In this document: piece after piece, positions 18,852 through 27,245 of the stretch | How positions within the stretch are numbered: the stretch's first letter is position 1 | How the letters are laid out: each line of letters begins with the position of its first letter | NCBI GenBank assembly: GCA_945621435.1 | Contig: CALZBR010000001.1 | Span: forward strand, 62,001 to 126,000 | Direction: 5' to 3' | Length of the DNA: 64,000 bases | DNA from: an uncultured Lachnospiraceae bacterium | Lineage (GTDB): Bacteria > Bacillota > Clostridia > Lachnospirales > Lachnospiraceae | Made by a program: the position numbers and the translations under genes | Notes under the pieces: generated by a model | Databases searched by the model: none | Told to the model about the DNA's origin: nothing | Seen by the model: only the letters and a program-made list of their open reading frames with translations

Positions 18852-18992
18852 GTCGTAGGGACGGGGCTTTTGACACGAGGAGCGCCCTTTGGCATAAGCA
18901 TCGCCCTTTGGCACGAATGAGCGAATCAATCATGAAACCCTAATTAGCGTGCCAAAGGGCGCTCCTCGTGTCAAAAGCCCCGTCCCTACGAC
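18852..18992. repeat. MITE-like element with perfect 43-bp terminal inverted repeats
   Basis: Left arm 18852-18894 starts GTCGTAGGGACGGGGC; right arm 18950-18992 is its exact reverse complement over 43 nt. The 55-nt centre carries a further partial copy of the arm end (CGCCCTTTGGCA at 18883-18894 and 18902-18913). Total 141 bp, GC-rich against AT-rich surroundings, no coding capacity. It lies 4 nt upstream of the SD of the AraC gene, between it and uxuA. I see no clear target-site duplication. Could be a non-autonomous transposable element or a large cruciform/attenuator. Confidence 0.8.
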
Positions 18993-19107
18993 AACAATAC
19001 AGCAATTTTTGCCCTATTTCAAGCAATTTATATAATTTTATTGCAATTATTAATAATTTATAATAGAGACAACCATTAATCACAAACTCACTACGGAGGA
19101 TTACATT

Positions 19108-20175
19108 ATGCAGATGACATTGCGCTGGTATGGCAGCAAATACGACACCGTTACTCTGAAACAAATCAGACAGATTCCCGGAGTAACCGGCGTTATTTCC
19201 ACCCTTTACGGGACCACTCCCGGAGAAGCCTGGGAAATGGAAGACATCCTTGCCCTGAAGAAAGAGATCGAGGACGCAGGACTGGAGCTTGCAGGTATCG
19301 AAAGTGTCAATATTCACGACGCAATCAAAGTCGGTACACCCGACAGGGATAAATATATCGACAATTACATTACCACACTGGAACGTCTGGGACAGGCCGG
19401 AGTACATATGGTATGTTATAACTTCATGCCCGTGTTCGACTGGACCAGAACCGAGCTGGCAAGAGTCCGTCCCGACGGTTCCACCGTACTCGCCTACACC
19501 CAGGAGGCAGTTGACGCCCTGAATCCCGAGGATATGTTTGCTTCTATCAGCGGAGATTCCAACGGTGCCATTCTCCCCGGCTGGGAACCCGAGCGCATGG
19601 CTCATATCAAAGAGCTTTTTGAAATGTACAAGGATGTGGATGACGAAAAATTATTTGCAAACCTGAAATACTTTTTGGAACGCATCATGCCTGTCTGTGA
19701 CCAATATGATATCAACATGGCAATTCATCCGGATGACCCCGCATGGAGCGTGTTCGGACTGCCCCGTATCATCATCAACAAAGCAAACATTCTGCGTATG
19801 ATGCAGATGGTTGACAACCCACACAACGGCGTTACCTTCTGCTCCGGATCCTATGGCACCAACCTTGAAAATGATCTGCCCGATATGATTCGTTCCCTGA
19901 AGGGAAGAATTCACTTTGCGCACGTCCGCAACCTGAAATTCAACTCTCCCACAGACTTCGAGGAATCCGCACATCTTTCTAGCGATGGTACCTTTGATAT
20001 GTACGAAATTATGCTGGCGCTTTATGATATCGGCTTTGAGGGTCCTATCCGTCCTGACCACGGACGTATGATCTGGGACGAGGTTGCAATGCCCGGTTAC
20101 GGTCTCTACGACAGAGCCCTCGGTGCAACTTATCTCAACGGTCTCTGGGAAGCCATCCAGAAAAGTCATAAATAA
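19108..20175 (+). CDS. uxuA: Mannonate dehydratase
   Basis: 355 residues, usual length for the Gram-positive form. Converts D-mannonate to 2-keto-3-deoxy-D-gluconate in the glucuronate/fructuronate pathway; cytosolic, needs divalent metal. Seen: MTLRWYGSKYDTVTLKQIRQIPG at the start, VCYNFMPVFDWTRTEL near 110, NMAIHPDDPAW near 198 and FCSGSYGTN near 245, HFAHVRN near 270 and RPDHGRMIW near 310, which carry the His, Asp and Cys metal ligands. GGAGG lies 7-8 nt upstream of the ATG. Followed at 36 nt by uxuB, and divergent from an AraC regulator. The upstream AT-rich DNA (19000-19090) holds a TATAAT at 19060 or so but no clear -35. Confidence 0.96.
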   Translation: MQMTLRWYGSKYDTVTLKQIRQIPGVTGVISTLYGTTPGEAWEMEDILALKKEIEDAGLELAGIESVNIHDAIKVGTPDRDKYIDNYITTLERLGQAGVHMVCYNFMPVFDWTRTELARVRPDGSTVLAYTQEAVDALNPEDMFASISGDSNGAILPGWEPERMAHIKELFEMYKDVDDEKLFANLKYFLERIMPVCDQYDINMAIHPDDPAWSVFGLPRIIINKANILRMMQMVDNPHNGVTFCSGSYGTNLENDLPDMIRSLKGRIHFAHVRNLKFNSPTDFEESAHLSSDGTFDMYEIMLALYDIGFEGPIRPDHGRMIWDEVAMPGYGLYDRALGATYLNGLWEAIQKSHK

Positions 20176-20211
20176 TTCGCCGAACATTGCGGCAGATTGT
20201 GAGGTATAATC

Positions 20212-21828
20212 ATGAAATTAACTTTATCCGGTCTGAAGGCGGAACGTTCTGCCTATGAAGCAAAGGGATATTCTCTTCCAACCTTCGACTATGAAACCGT
20301 CAGAAAAAACACCTATGAAACCCCTTCCTGGATTCATTTCGGTGCCGGTAATATTTTCCGTGCATTCCAGGCAAATGTCGTTCAAAATCTGTTAAATCAG
20401 GGCATTTTAAATGTTGGCTTGATTGCAGCGGAGGGCTATGATTACGAAATCATTGAGAAAAGCAACCGTCCCCACGACAACCTGACCATCCTGGCCACCC
20501 TGAAGGCCGACAACACCGTAGAAAAGACCGTAGTCGGCAGTATCATGGAGTCACTGATTCTGGACAGCCAAAATGAAACCGAATATTCCCGTCTCAAAGA
20601 TATATTTGCCAACCCTTCCCTGCAGATGGCCAGCTTTACCATCACGGAAAAAGGCTATGCCGTCACTGACGCAAAGGGGCTGACTCTTCCCGCTGTTGAA
20701 GCGGATTTCAAGAAGGGTCCCACAGCTCCTGACAGCTACCTGGGCAAGGTGGTTTCGCTGCTTTATCATCGATATCTTAACGGCGCCCTGCCGATTGCCA
20801 TGGTCAGCATGGACAACTGTTCTCATAACGGTGACAAGCTTTCTGCGGCAGTCAAAGCCTTTGCCGAAGCATGGTGTGAAAACGGTCTGGCAGAACAGGG
20901 CTTCCTAAACTACATCAAGGATTCCTCCAAGGTTTCCTTCCCCTGGTCCATGATAGACAAAATAACACCCAGACCCGACAAAAAAGTGGAGGATATGCTC
21001 GCGCAGGATGGCATCGAAGAACTTGAGCCTGTCATTACCTCCAAGAATACCTATATTGCCCCCTTCGTAAATGCGGAAGAATGTGAATACCTGGTTATCG
21101 AGGACGCCTTCCCCAACGGTCGTCCCGAACTGGAAAAAGGCGGCATCATCTTCACTACACGCGAAACCGTAGACAAAGTGGAAAAAATGAAGGTTTGTAC
21201 CTGCCTGAATCCTCTCCACACCACTCTGGCTATCTATGGCTGCCTTCTCGGCTACACCTTGATTTCCGACGAGATGAAGAATCCTCTTCTGAAGAAGATG
21301 GTAGAAATCATTGGCTACAAAGAAGGACTTCCCGTAGTAGTCAATCCCGGCATTCTGGATCCCAGGGACTTCATCGACCAAGTCGTAAATGTGCGTATTC
21401 CCAATCCGTTTATGCCGGATACTCCTCAGCGTATCGCAACCGATACCTCCCAAAAGCTGGCTATCCGCTTTGGAGAAACCATCAAGGCATACCAGACCGA
21501 TCCTGCATTAAACACAGCAGACCTGAAACTGATTCCTCTGGTCTTTGCAGGCTGGCTCAGATATCTGATGGCAGTGGATGACAGGGGCAACGCCTTTGTT
21601 CCCAGCTCAGATCCTCTCTTGGAGACCGCCGGCGCCTATGTTAAGTCCTATCGTTTAGACAGCGAAGCAAAAGACTTAAGTCACCTGGACGAGCTTCTGT
21701 CCAACGAAAAGATTTTCGGCGTGAATCTGCATACCGTCGGCATGGCTGAAACAGTCAAGAACTACTTTGCAGAGCTCTCCTCCGGCATCGGAGCAGTAGA
21801 AGCAACCCTTCAAAAATATATCAAATGA
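20212..21828 (+). CDS. uxuB: Fructuronate reductase / D-mannonate oxidoreductase
   Basis: 538 residues, long-chain polyol dehydrogenase family. NAD-dependent interconversion of fructuronate and mannonate, the step before UxuA. Seen: WIHFGAGNIFRAFQANVV near 41 (Rossmann loop GxGxxxR), SMDNCSHNGDKL near 200, VSFPWSMIDKITPRP near 243 with the catalytic Lys region, CLNPLHTTLAIYGCLLGY near 330 containing the conserved Asn and His. Preceded by GTGAGG and co-transcribed with uxuA. Ends before a GC-rich terminator at 21855. Assignment rests on family plus context; the neighbouring altronate or mannitol enzymes are less likely because uxuA is adjacent. Confidence 0.93.
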   Translation: MKLTLSGLKAERSAYEAKGYSLPTFDYETVRKNTYETPSWIHFGAGNIFRAFQANVVQNLLNQGILNVGLIAAEGYDYEIIEKSNRPHDNLTILATLKADNTVEKTVVGSIMESLILDSQNETEYSRLKDIFANPSLQMASFTITEKGYAVTDAKGLTLPAVEADFKKGPTAPDSYLGKVVSLLYHRYLNGALPIAMVSMDNCSHNGDKLSAAVKAFAEAWCENGLAEQGFLNYIKDSSKVSFPWSMIDKITPRPDKKVEDMLAQDGIEELEPVITSKNTYIAPFVNAEECEYLVIEDAFPNGRPELEKGGIIFTTRETVDKVEKMKVCTCLNPLHTTLAIYGCLLGYTLISDEMKNPLLKKMVEIIGYKEGLPVVVNPGILDPRDFIDQVVNVRIPNPFMPDTPQRIATDTSQKLAIRFGETIKAYQTDPALNTADLKLIPLVFAGWLRYLMAVDDRGNAFVPSSDPLLETAGAYVKSYRLDSEAKDLSHLDELLSNEKIFGVNLHTVGMAETVKNYFAELSSGIGAVEATLQKYIK

Positions 21829-21854
21829 TTCAAAAAGATGTAAAATAAACTTTT

Positions 21855-21890
21855 AGGCGCCGGACAGGATTATCGCAATGTCCGGCGCCT
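21855..21890 (+). terminator. Terminator hairpin after uxuB
   Basis: Stem AGGCGCCGGACA / TGTCCGGCGCCT (12 bp, perfect), loop of 12 nt; following bases TCCATTACCTTT are only moderately T-rich. Confidence 0.75.
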
Positions 21891-21977
21891 TCCATTACCT
21901 TTCCTCTATCTTTTCAGATTTTGTCACCCTTTTCCCGGATTATCATATCCTATAGAAAAAACAATAATAAGAAAAAC

Positions 21978-22910
21978 ATGTATCCCTTCATAGAATGTCT
22001 TCTTGTCTTTATCATACTTTCCTGTGTCCTTTTCTCTGTCTTTTTTCATGAAAAAAAGAAAAAAATCTGTTGTAAGCTTCGCAACATGTCATGCGAGGAA
22101 AAATGCAACGTTTTGGCAGAGCTCATTCGTCCCTTTGGCTACTGTTATGATCCCTCATCAGATGCCTTCTCCACACGGATTGACGCCCCCCAGCGTTCCT
22201 TTGGCTATACCGCCCTCTATGACCGCTATGCAGAAAGATTTCATATGGTCTTTGACTGTGCCCCTGTCTACTTCGACTATGATGGCAAAAGCTGGCTCAT
22301 CGAACTGTGGAAGGGTCAATACGGAATCAACACAGGTGGTGAAGTCGGTATCTATCGCACAGATTCCCTCATTCCCTCGGTCTTCTACCGAACCACTCTC
22401 TTTCACAGCGTAGATGACACCGAACTGCTGCCACTATCTCTTCTTCTGTTTCGCAATGGACGCCCTCTTGCCCGTCTGTCGAAAAAACACTGGTGGCTCA
22501 CTGTCTTTTGCATGGGAGAATTCACGAATCCCAAAGACCTCTCCATGCAGGTCAGCATTACCTTTCCCAATCCCGAAATGTTGCAGGCCTTCGCTGAGGG
22601 CGTAAAGGAACAGCCCTCCCTCTCCGCCCGCTACTGTGGCTCCAGGGCATTGATTACCTTTCAGGAATGCCCTTCCTGCAGACTTTCTCTGTTTCGGCGA
22701 TTGTTGCGGTGTTTTCGACAATTTCAAAACCAAAAACTATGTAAGCTTTATCTATGGGCAACCGGACCTTTTGAGCGGAATCTCGAACGCCTTCTCTGTC
22801 TGTACTATCTCCTGCCCTCTGCTTTCCGGCATCTGCTCCGTAGTGACAGGCGCAGGAAAAAATTTAAAAAATACAGCCGAAAGGAAAAATCACATGAAAA
22901 AAGCTTATGA
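21978..22910 (+). CDS. DUF4474-like membrane-anchored protein
   Basis: About 310 residues. A single N-terminal hydrophobic segment (MYPFIECLLVFIILSCVLF) anchors it; the body has a conserved-looking core with FGYCYDPSSDAFSTRIDAPQR near 55, FGYTALYDRYAERFHMVFDC near 77, and YGGK-type YDGKSWLIELWKGQYGINTGGEVGIY near 107-135, which I recall as the DUF4474 core of clostridial proteins. No catalytic motif is evident. The C-terminus is basic. ATG 21978 is chosen for its membrane segment; an in-frame TTG at 21921 is unlikely. No good SD is seen, which lowers confidence in the start. Its 3' end overlaps the phosphoesterase start by 17 nt, so the two are coupled. Confidence 0.7.
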   Translation: MYPFIECLLVFIILSCVLFSVFFHEKKKKICCKLRNMSCEEKCNVLAELIRPFGYCYDPSSDAFSTRIDAPQRSFGYTALYDRYAERFHMVFDCAPVYFDYDGKSWLIELWKGQYGINTGGEVGIYRTDSLIPSVFYRTTLFHSVDDTELLPLSLLLFRNGRPLARLSKKHWWLTVFCMGEFTNPKDLSMQVSITFPNPEMLQAFAEGVKEQPSLSARYCGSRALITFQECPSCRLSLFRRLLRCFRQFQNQKLCKLYLWATGPFERNLERLLCLYYLLPSAFRHLLRSDRRRKKFKKYSRKEKSHEKSL

Positions 22911-23784
22911 AAAAAGGCTGGAAAAGTCCTTTCAATATGCTCCCGTCCTGGCTCTTCATCCTCAGACAAAGCTCGTCCTCTTCAGCGACTGTCATCGGGG
23001 TACCGGCAACGGCAATGATAACTTTCTCAAGAATCGCAACCTATATATGGCTGCCATGAAACATTATTACGCCTCAGGCTTTCTCTATATAGAATTAGGA
23101 GACGGAGATGAGCTGTGGGAAAACCGCTCTCTCTCCGCTATTCGTGAAATTCACCGTGATGTGTACGGCCTCCTCTCCCTTTTTCGAAGGGAGGGGAGAC
23201 TCTTCCAGCTCTATGGCAACCATGACCTTGCGCTGAAGAATTGCAGGCAATACCCTCACTTCGGCGGTCTGGTACTGAAAATATGCGATTATGCTTCCCG
23301 CCCCGCAAATACACCCGCCTGCCATGAACTCTATCTAACCCATGGTCATCAGGCAGACATGCTGAACTCCACCTTTTGGAGACTGGCACGCTTTCTGGTA
23401 AGATACCTTTGGAAGCCATTGGAACAACTGGGCATCTCTGACCCAACCAGCGCCGCCAAGAATTACCGTCTCCGGACCAAAATTGAAAAGAGGCTTGCCG
23501 ACTGGGCTGTAAAGAATCATTGTCATCTCATAACCGGTCACACTCACCGTCCCATGCTTGCCGGTTCCGGCAACGTTTACCTCAGTTCCGGCAACTTTTT
23601 CTTCAATTCCGGCAACGTTTACCTCAATTCCGGTAGCTGTGTACATCCTTACAGCATCACATGCCTCGAGTTGGAAAAACACTCCATCTCTCTTATAAAA
23701 TGGCATACAGAAACCCGCCCTGACAATTCTCTGTATGTACAAAGAACCGTCCTGGCGGGTCCGTTACCCCTTTATCAGTTATAA
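22894..23784 (+). CDS. Calcineurin-like metallophosphoesterase with inserted heptad repeat
   Basis: About 296 residues. Di-metal phosphoesterase fold: LVLFSDCHRGTGNGND near 27-42 (a D-x-H variant), YIELGDGDELWE near 63 (GDxxD), LYGNHDLALK near 107 (GNHD), YLTHGHQAD near 145 (GH), and ITGHTHRPM near 213 (GHxH). All five metal-binding blocks are present. After the last block a 7-residue unit is repeated three times (SGNVYLS, SGNFFFN, SGNVYLN) before SGSCVHP, where relatives have one such strand. ATG 22894 has AAAGGA upstream. Substrate unknown; possible UDP-sugar or nucleotide phosphohydrolase by family. Confidence 0.82.
   Translation: MKKAYEKRLEKSFQYAPVLALHPQTKLVLFSDCHRGTGNGNDNFLKNRNLYMAAMKHYYASGFLYIELGDGDELWENRSLSAIREIHRDVYGLLSLFRREGRLFQLYGNHDLALKNCRQYPHFGGLVLKICDYASRPANTPACHELYLTHGHQADMLNSTFWRLARFLVRYLWKPLEQLGISDPTSAAKNYRLRTKIEKRLADWAVKNHCHLITGHTHRPMLAGSGNVYLSSGNFFFNSGNVYLNSGSCVHPYSITCLELEKHSISLIKWHTETRPDNSLYVQRTVLAGPLPLYQL
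23565..23627 (+). repeat. Three in-frame 21-bp tandem repeats inside the phosphoesterase gene
   Basis: Units 23565-23585, 23586-23606 and 23607-23627, all starting TTCCGGCAAC, followed by a partial fourth (TTCCGGTAGC). They code for the heptapeptides named in the gene entry. Confidence 0.9.
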
Positions 23785-23799
23785 TCACCGACAGATTGA

Positions 23800-25902
23800 T
23801 TATTTTGCCAGAAGCATCATGATATCATTGCTTCTGTTAATAAACCTGGTCATTGCTTCCGGAGTAAGAGGTGCATGTTGAATCTTTGCAAGATCATAGA
23901 GCTGCTCGCAAATCATCTCCACATTGTCACCATCCTTATGCTCCAGCACATATTGTACCAGCGGATGGTTTGCATTGAGGAGCAGTGTCTCACCCTCTCC
24001 GCCCATATCTCCCATGTCCATGCCGGGCATGGAATACATCTTCATCATGTCCTGCATACGGCGTGTCTCCTCGGACAAGGTAATCATAGCAGAAATCTTC
24101 TTATTCTTCAGCTTATCCACCTTGATTGTTATCTTGTCATTCTTCAGAGCCTTTTTCATGATCTCAGCTACCGTCTTGGCCTGAGCCTCGAATTCCTCCT
24201 GTGCCTTCTTGGAGGTCTTGGCCTTCATTGCATCCGTGACATCAGCGTCGATTCTCATAAACTTAACGCCTTCATTTTTGGACTCCAGCTGAGAAATGAA
24301 GGGCTGGTCGATATTGTGGGTCAGGATGACAGCATCCATCTTTGCCGCTTTGAACATATTGATGTACTGTCCCTGCTGTTTCTCGTCGGTCACATAATAG
24401 ATAGTCTTTTCTTTCTTTTCTTCTGTATTTTCCTCGTTCTCCTCGGACGGGCTGTCGTTGACCACCTCAGCCTCAACCTTTTCACCCTTCTCATCCACAG
24501 CATTTCCGGCTTCAGCAGCGTCATCTTCTGTATCGATGGGCTTGGTCTCAAGACATTCAGGCAAAGTCATATATTTGCCGTCAAGATTCTTGAACAGGAT
24601 ATAGTCATTCATCTTCTCACAGAACTTATCATCCTTCAGACAGCCAAACTTGATGAACGGACTGATATCATCCCAGTACTTCTCGTACTCTTCCTTTTCG
24701 GTCTTACACATACCGGAAAGCTTGTCTGCAACCTTTTTGGTAATATACTCCGAAATCTTCTTCACGAAGCCATCGTTCTGCAGCGCACTTCTGGATACGT
24801 TCAAAGGCAGATCCGGGCAATCGATAACACCCTTGAGCAGGAGCAGGAACTCAGGAATCACTTCCTTAATGTTGTCTGCAATAAACACCTGATTGTTGTA
24901 CAGCTTTATGGTTCCTTCTATAGACTCATACTCCATGTTAATCTTGGGAAAATACAGAATACCCTTCAGATTAAAAGGATAATCCATATTCAGATGAATC
25001 CAGAACAAGGGCTCCTTGTAATCGTGGAATACCTTGCGATAAAACTCCAGATATTCCTCCCTGGTGCATTCATTTGCACTCTTCGCCCAGAGAGGTGTGG
25101 TCTCATTCATAAGCTCGGGGCGTTTCTTAATCTTTAATTTCTCTTCACCCACAAACTCGCCTTCCACAACAGAACCATCCTCTGCCTTCTTGGGTTCGGG
25201 ATGAATCTCCTCCACTACCACATCTGTATCCAACTTCTCCTCAGGCTTGATTATCTGAGTCTCCTTGGTATCTGCTTTAGAGAGATAAATTTCGGTAGGC
25301 ATGAAGGAACAATACTTCTTAATCACTTCTCTTGCCTTATACTCATTGCAAAACTCCAGACAATCGTCGTTCAGGAAAAGGGTGATCCTGGTGCCAACCT
25401 CTGCCTTATCACCGTCTTCCATGGAATATTCCGTACCGCCGTCACACTCCCAGTGTACAGGTTTTGCATCCTTCTGATAGGACAGGGTATCAATGTGTAC
25501 CTCATCTGCTACCATGAATGCAGAATAGAATCCCAATCCAAAATGACCGATAATCTGGTCGGAGTTGCTCTTATCCTTATACTTTTCAATAAAATCCGTA
25601 GCACCGGAGAAAGCAATCTGATTGATATATTCTTCCACCTCATCAGCAGTCATGCCCAGTCCGTTATCCGTAAAGGTCAGTGTCTTCTGCTCAGGGTTAA
25701 CAATCACCTCTACCTTTCCCTTATAGTTATCAGGTAAAGTATACTCCCCCATCATGTCCAGCTTCTTCAGCTTCGTTACCGCATCACAACCATTACTGAT
25801 CAACTCTCTGTAGAAAATATCATGGTCTGAATACAGCCACTTCTTAATAATGGGAAAAATGTTTTCACTGTTAATTGATAAGCTTCCGTTCTTTACTGCC
25901 AT
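23800..25902 (-). CDS. htpG: Hsp90 chaperone HtpG
   Basis: 700 residues, slightly long because of an acidic insert (about 445-500, rich in Glu, EEKKEKT). ATP-dependent cytosolic chaperone. Seen: FYRELISNGCDAVTKL near 32 (catalytic Glu and ATP-site Asn), TFTDNGLGMTADEVEEYINQIAFSGA near 75, QIIGHFGLGFYSAFMVAD near 115 (ATP lid), and SRSALQNDGFVKKIS near 370 (middle-domain Arg). C-terminal dimer domain follows. Control is by a CIRCE operator at 25998-26024 just upstream of a TTGACT/TAAACT promoter, so HrcA repression is expected. Convergent with the phosphoesterase gene. Confidence 0.97.
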   Translation of the reverse strand: MAVKNGSLSINSENIFPIIKKWLYSDHDIFYRELISNGCDAVTKLKKLDMMGEYTLPDNYKGKVEVIVNPEQKTLTFTDNGLGMTADEVEEYINQIAFSGATDFIEKYKDKSNSDQIIGHFGLGFYSAFMVADEVHIDTLSYQKDAKPVHWECDGGTEYSMEDGDKAEVGTRITLFLNDDCLEFCNEYKAREVIKKYCSFMPTEIYLSKADTKETQIIKPEEKLDTDVVVEEIHPEPKKAEDGSVVEGEFVGEEKLKIKKRPELMNETTPLWAKSANECTREEYLEFYRKVFHDYKEPLFWIHLNMDYPFNLKGILYFPKINMEYESIEGTIKLYNNQVFIADNIKEVIPEFLLLLKGVIDCPDLPLNVSRSALQNDGFVKKISEYITKKVADKLSGMCKTEKEEYEKYWDDISPFIKFGCLKDDKFCEKMNDYILFKNLDGKYMTLPECLETKPIDTEDDAAEAGNAVDEKGEKVEAEVVNDSPSEENEENTEEKKEKTIYYVTDEKQQGQYINMFKAAKMDAVILTHNIDQPFISQLESKNEGVKFMRIDADVTDAMKAKTSKKAQEEFEAQAKTVAEIMKKALKNDKITIKVDKLKNKKISAMITLSEETRRMQDMMKMYSMPGMDMGDMGGEGETLLLNANHPLVQYVLEHKDGDNVEMICEQLYDLAKIQHAPLTPEAMTRFINRSNDIMMLLAK

Positions 25903-25961
25903 TTTACAACATCCCTTTCTGTATTAATCTTTCTGTGATTGCAATTCACTCACTAATGGTA

Positions 25962-25990
25962 AGTTTAAAACCGCTATCGTAAAAAGTCAA
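25962..25990 (-). promoter_or_regulatory. Promoter of htpG
   Basis: Minus strand TTGACT, 17 nt, TAAACT; the CIRCE operator ends 7 nt upstream of the -35. Confidence 0.75.
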
Positions 25991-25997
25991 CACAAAA

Positions 25998-26024
25998 TTA
26001 GCACTCATTATTTATGAGTGCTAA
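25998..26024 (-). promoter_or_regulatory. CIRCE operator (HrcA site)
   Basis: TTAGCACTC, 9-nt spacer, GAGTGCTAA: a perfect match to the CIRCE consensus in both arms. It can be read on either strand but the htpG promoter abuts it. Confidence 0.95.
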
Positions 26025-26091
26025 CAGTTCCTTGTAAACGCCCTAAAACAGGGCTTTTCGGCAATTCTAAAATTTTTCTAAACCTTATTTT

Positions 26092-27150
26092 TCAGTTCTC
26101 ATAACCATTAAAATACTTCTCATAGATTTCATAAAAATCTTTTGCACCGACTTTCCTGTCATGCTCCATGGTTATCTCATTCCAAAGCTTCGTGTTCAAC
26201 TGATGTGTCAAGGTCTCAGCAAATGCATCATACTCTTGTGCAAATCGCTCTCTGCGTCTGGTTTCAACAATCTTTATCTTGCTGAGATCTGTCTGCTCAC
26301 GGTCAAAGGTGGAGATACACTTTATGATATGGAATCCCTCCGCCGTCTCTATCACCTCACTGATCTCGTTGGTTTCCAGAGCAAAGGCAACCGTTTCAAT
26401 CTCCTTTTCCGCCTCGCCCTTACCAAAAGAATATGTGATAACGGAATCATCACTGTATTTCGACGCCAGTTCCAGGAAATCCTGATTCTCATCCAGTGCC
26501 ATGGTACGAATCTCATAAGCTTTCTTGTACACAGAACGTTTTACATCCTCTCCATACTCTATTCTGGTACCGTTACCATTGGTTGTCCAGGTACGAAGAA
26601 AAATATGCTGGACCGTAATCGTTCTGGCTTCGTCGTCACTGACTTCCTGGTTGACATCTTGAATAATCTCCCGATAAACCTTACTTGCCAATGCATACTC
26701 AGAATACATATTTACCAGTTTTTCCCGGGAAATACCGAGAAACTCTCTTTCTTCTTCACTCAAGCCATTAAAGTATTCTTCTGCCGCTCTCTCAGCCAGT
26801 GTCTGCTCGGATTCCTCCAATTTCAAATCTCTGTTTTGCGCTAACAGGTACATGGTTTTAATTCTTGCGGTCTTCTCCAGAACGGTATCCTTCACATTGT
26901 TCTCCAAAGTGATATCTCCTTTGGAAACATTCCACACCTCCGGTCCGTATACCTCTTCATACCGGTTCTGTGTCGTGTATAGATATACCATAATTTCTCC
27001 CCTGGTACAACGAATATCATCTATTCGAAACACATCCTCTTTTCCAAAACCGGTGGTAAAAACCACCCTGGATTTGTCCCCACAGGCACTGAAGGAGCAC
27101 AATAACACAAGAATGCACACACACGCAAAACACCTTTTCAATCCAATCAC
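26092..27150 (-). CDS. Lipoprotein peptidyl-prolyl isomerase (PrsA/SurA-like foldase)
   Basis: 352 residues. N-terminal signal KRCFACVCILVLLCSFSAC with a lipobox and lipid-modified Cys at about 23, so it is anchored outside the membrane. A helical chaperone domain (about 60-170) is followed by a parvulin rotamase domain starting at ITVQHIFLRT near 177, with FLELASKYSDDS and AEGFHIIKCIS typical of the fold. Assists folding of secreted proteins. The start is GTG, chosen because GGAGG is 6 nt upstream and it gives the full signal peptide. It lies downstream of the ilvE terminator and upstream of htpG on the same strand, but the htpG promoter makes that a separate unit. Confidence 0.88.
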   Translation of the reverse strand: MIGLKRCFACVCILVLLCSFSACGDKSRVVFTTGFGKEDVFRIDDIRCTRGEIMVYLYTTQNRYEEVYGPEVWNVSKGDITLENNVKDTVLEKTARIKTMYLLAQNRDLKLEESEQTLAERAAEEYFNGLSEEEREFLGISREKLVNMYSEYALASKVYREIIQDVNQEVSDDEARTITVQHIFLRTWTTNGNGTRIEYGEDVKRSVYKKAYEIRTMALDENQDFLELASKYSDDSVITYSFGKGEAEKEIETVAFALETNEISEVIETAEGFHIIKCISTFDREQTDLSKIKIVETRRRERFAQEYDAFAETLTHQLNTKLWNEITMEHDRKVGAKDFYEIYEKYFNGYEN

Positions 27151-27172
27151 TCTGTTCCTCCACTACTGTCAC

Positions 27173-27204
27173 AAAAAGCCCATACTCATCCGGAGCACGG
27201 GCTT
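27173..27204 (-). terminator. Terminator after ilvE
   Basis: Minus strand AAGCCC...GGGCTT with an inner CTC/GAG pairing, followed by TTTTT; 42 nt past the ilvE stop. Confidence 0.8.
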
Positions 27205-27245
27205 ATTGGTCTTTACCTATTATCCGCCATTGTAATTGTGCGGAA

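Noticed and set aside
18837..18933. N-terminal extension of the AraC protein by 32 residues
   Set aside because: The added residues are translated from the inverted-repeat element; a good SD marks the start at 18837.
23565..23640. Short direct repeats considered as a CRISPR remnant
   Set aside because: Units are contiguous, in frame with a gene, and have no spacers.
23875..25137. 420-codon plus-strand open frame
   Set aside because: Antisense to htpG; Leu/His-rich shadow translation, no SD, no motif.
26040..26054. GCCCT/AGGGC hairpin considered as terminator of the foldase gene
   Set aside because: The T-run is on the plus strand, where no gene reads into it; on the minus strand it is followed by GTTTAC, so support is weak.
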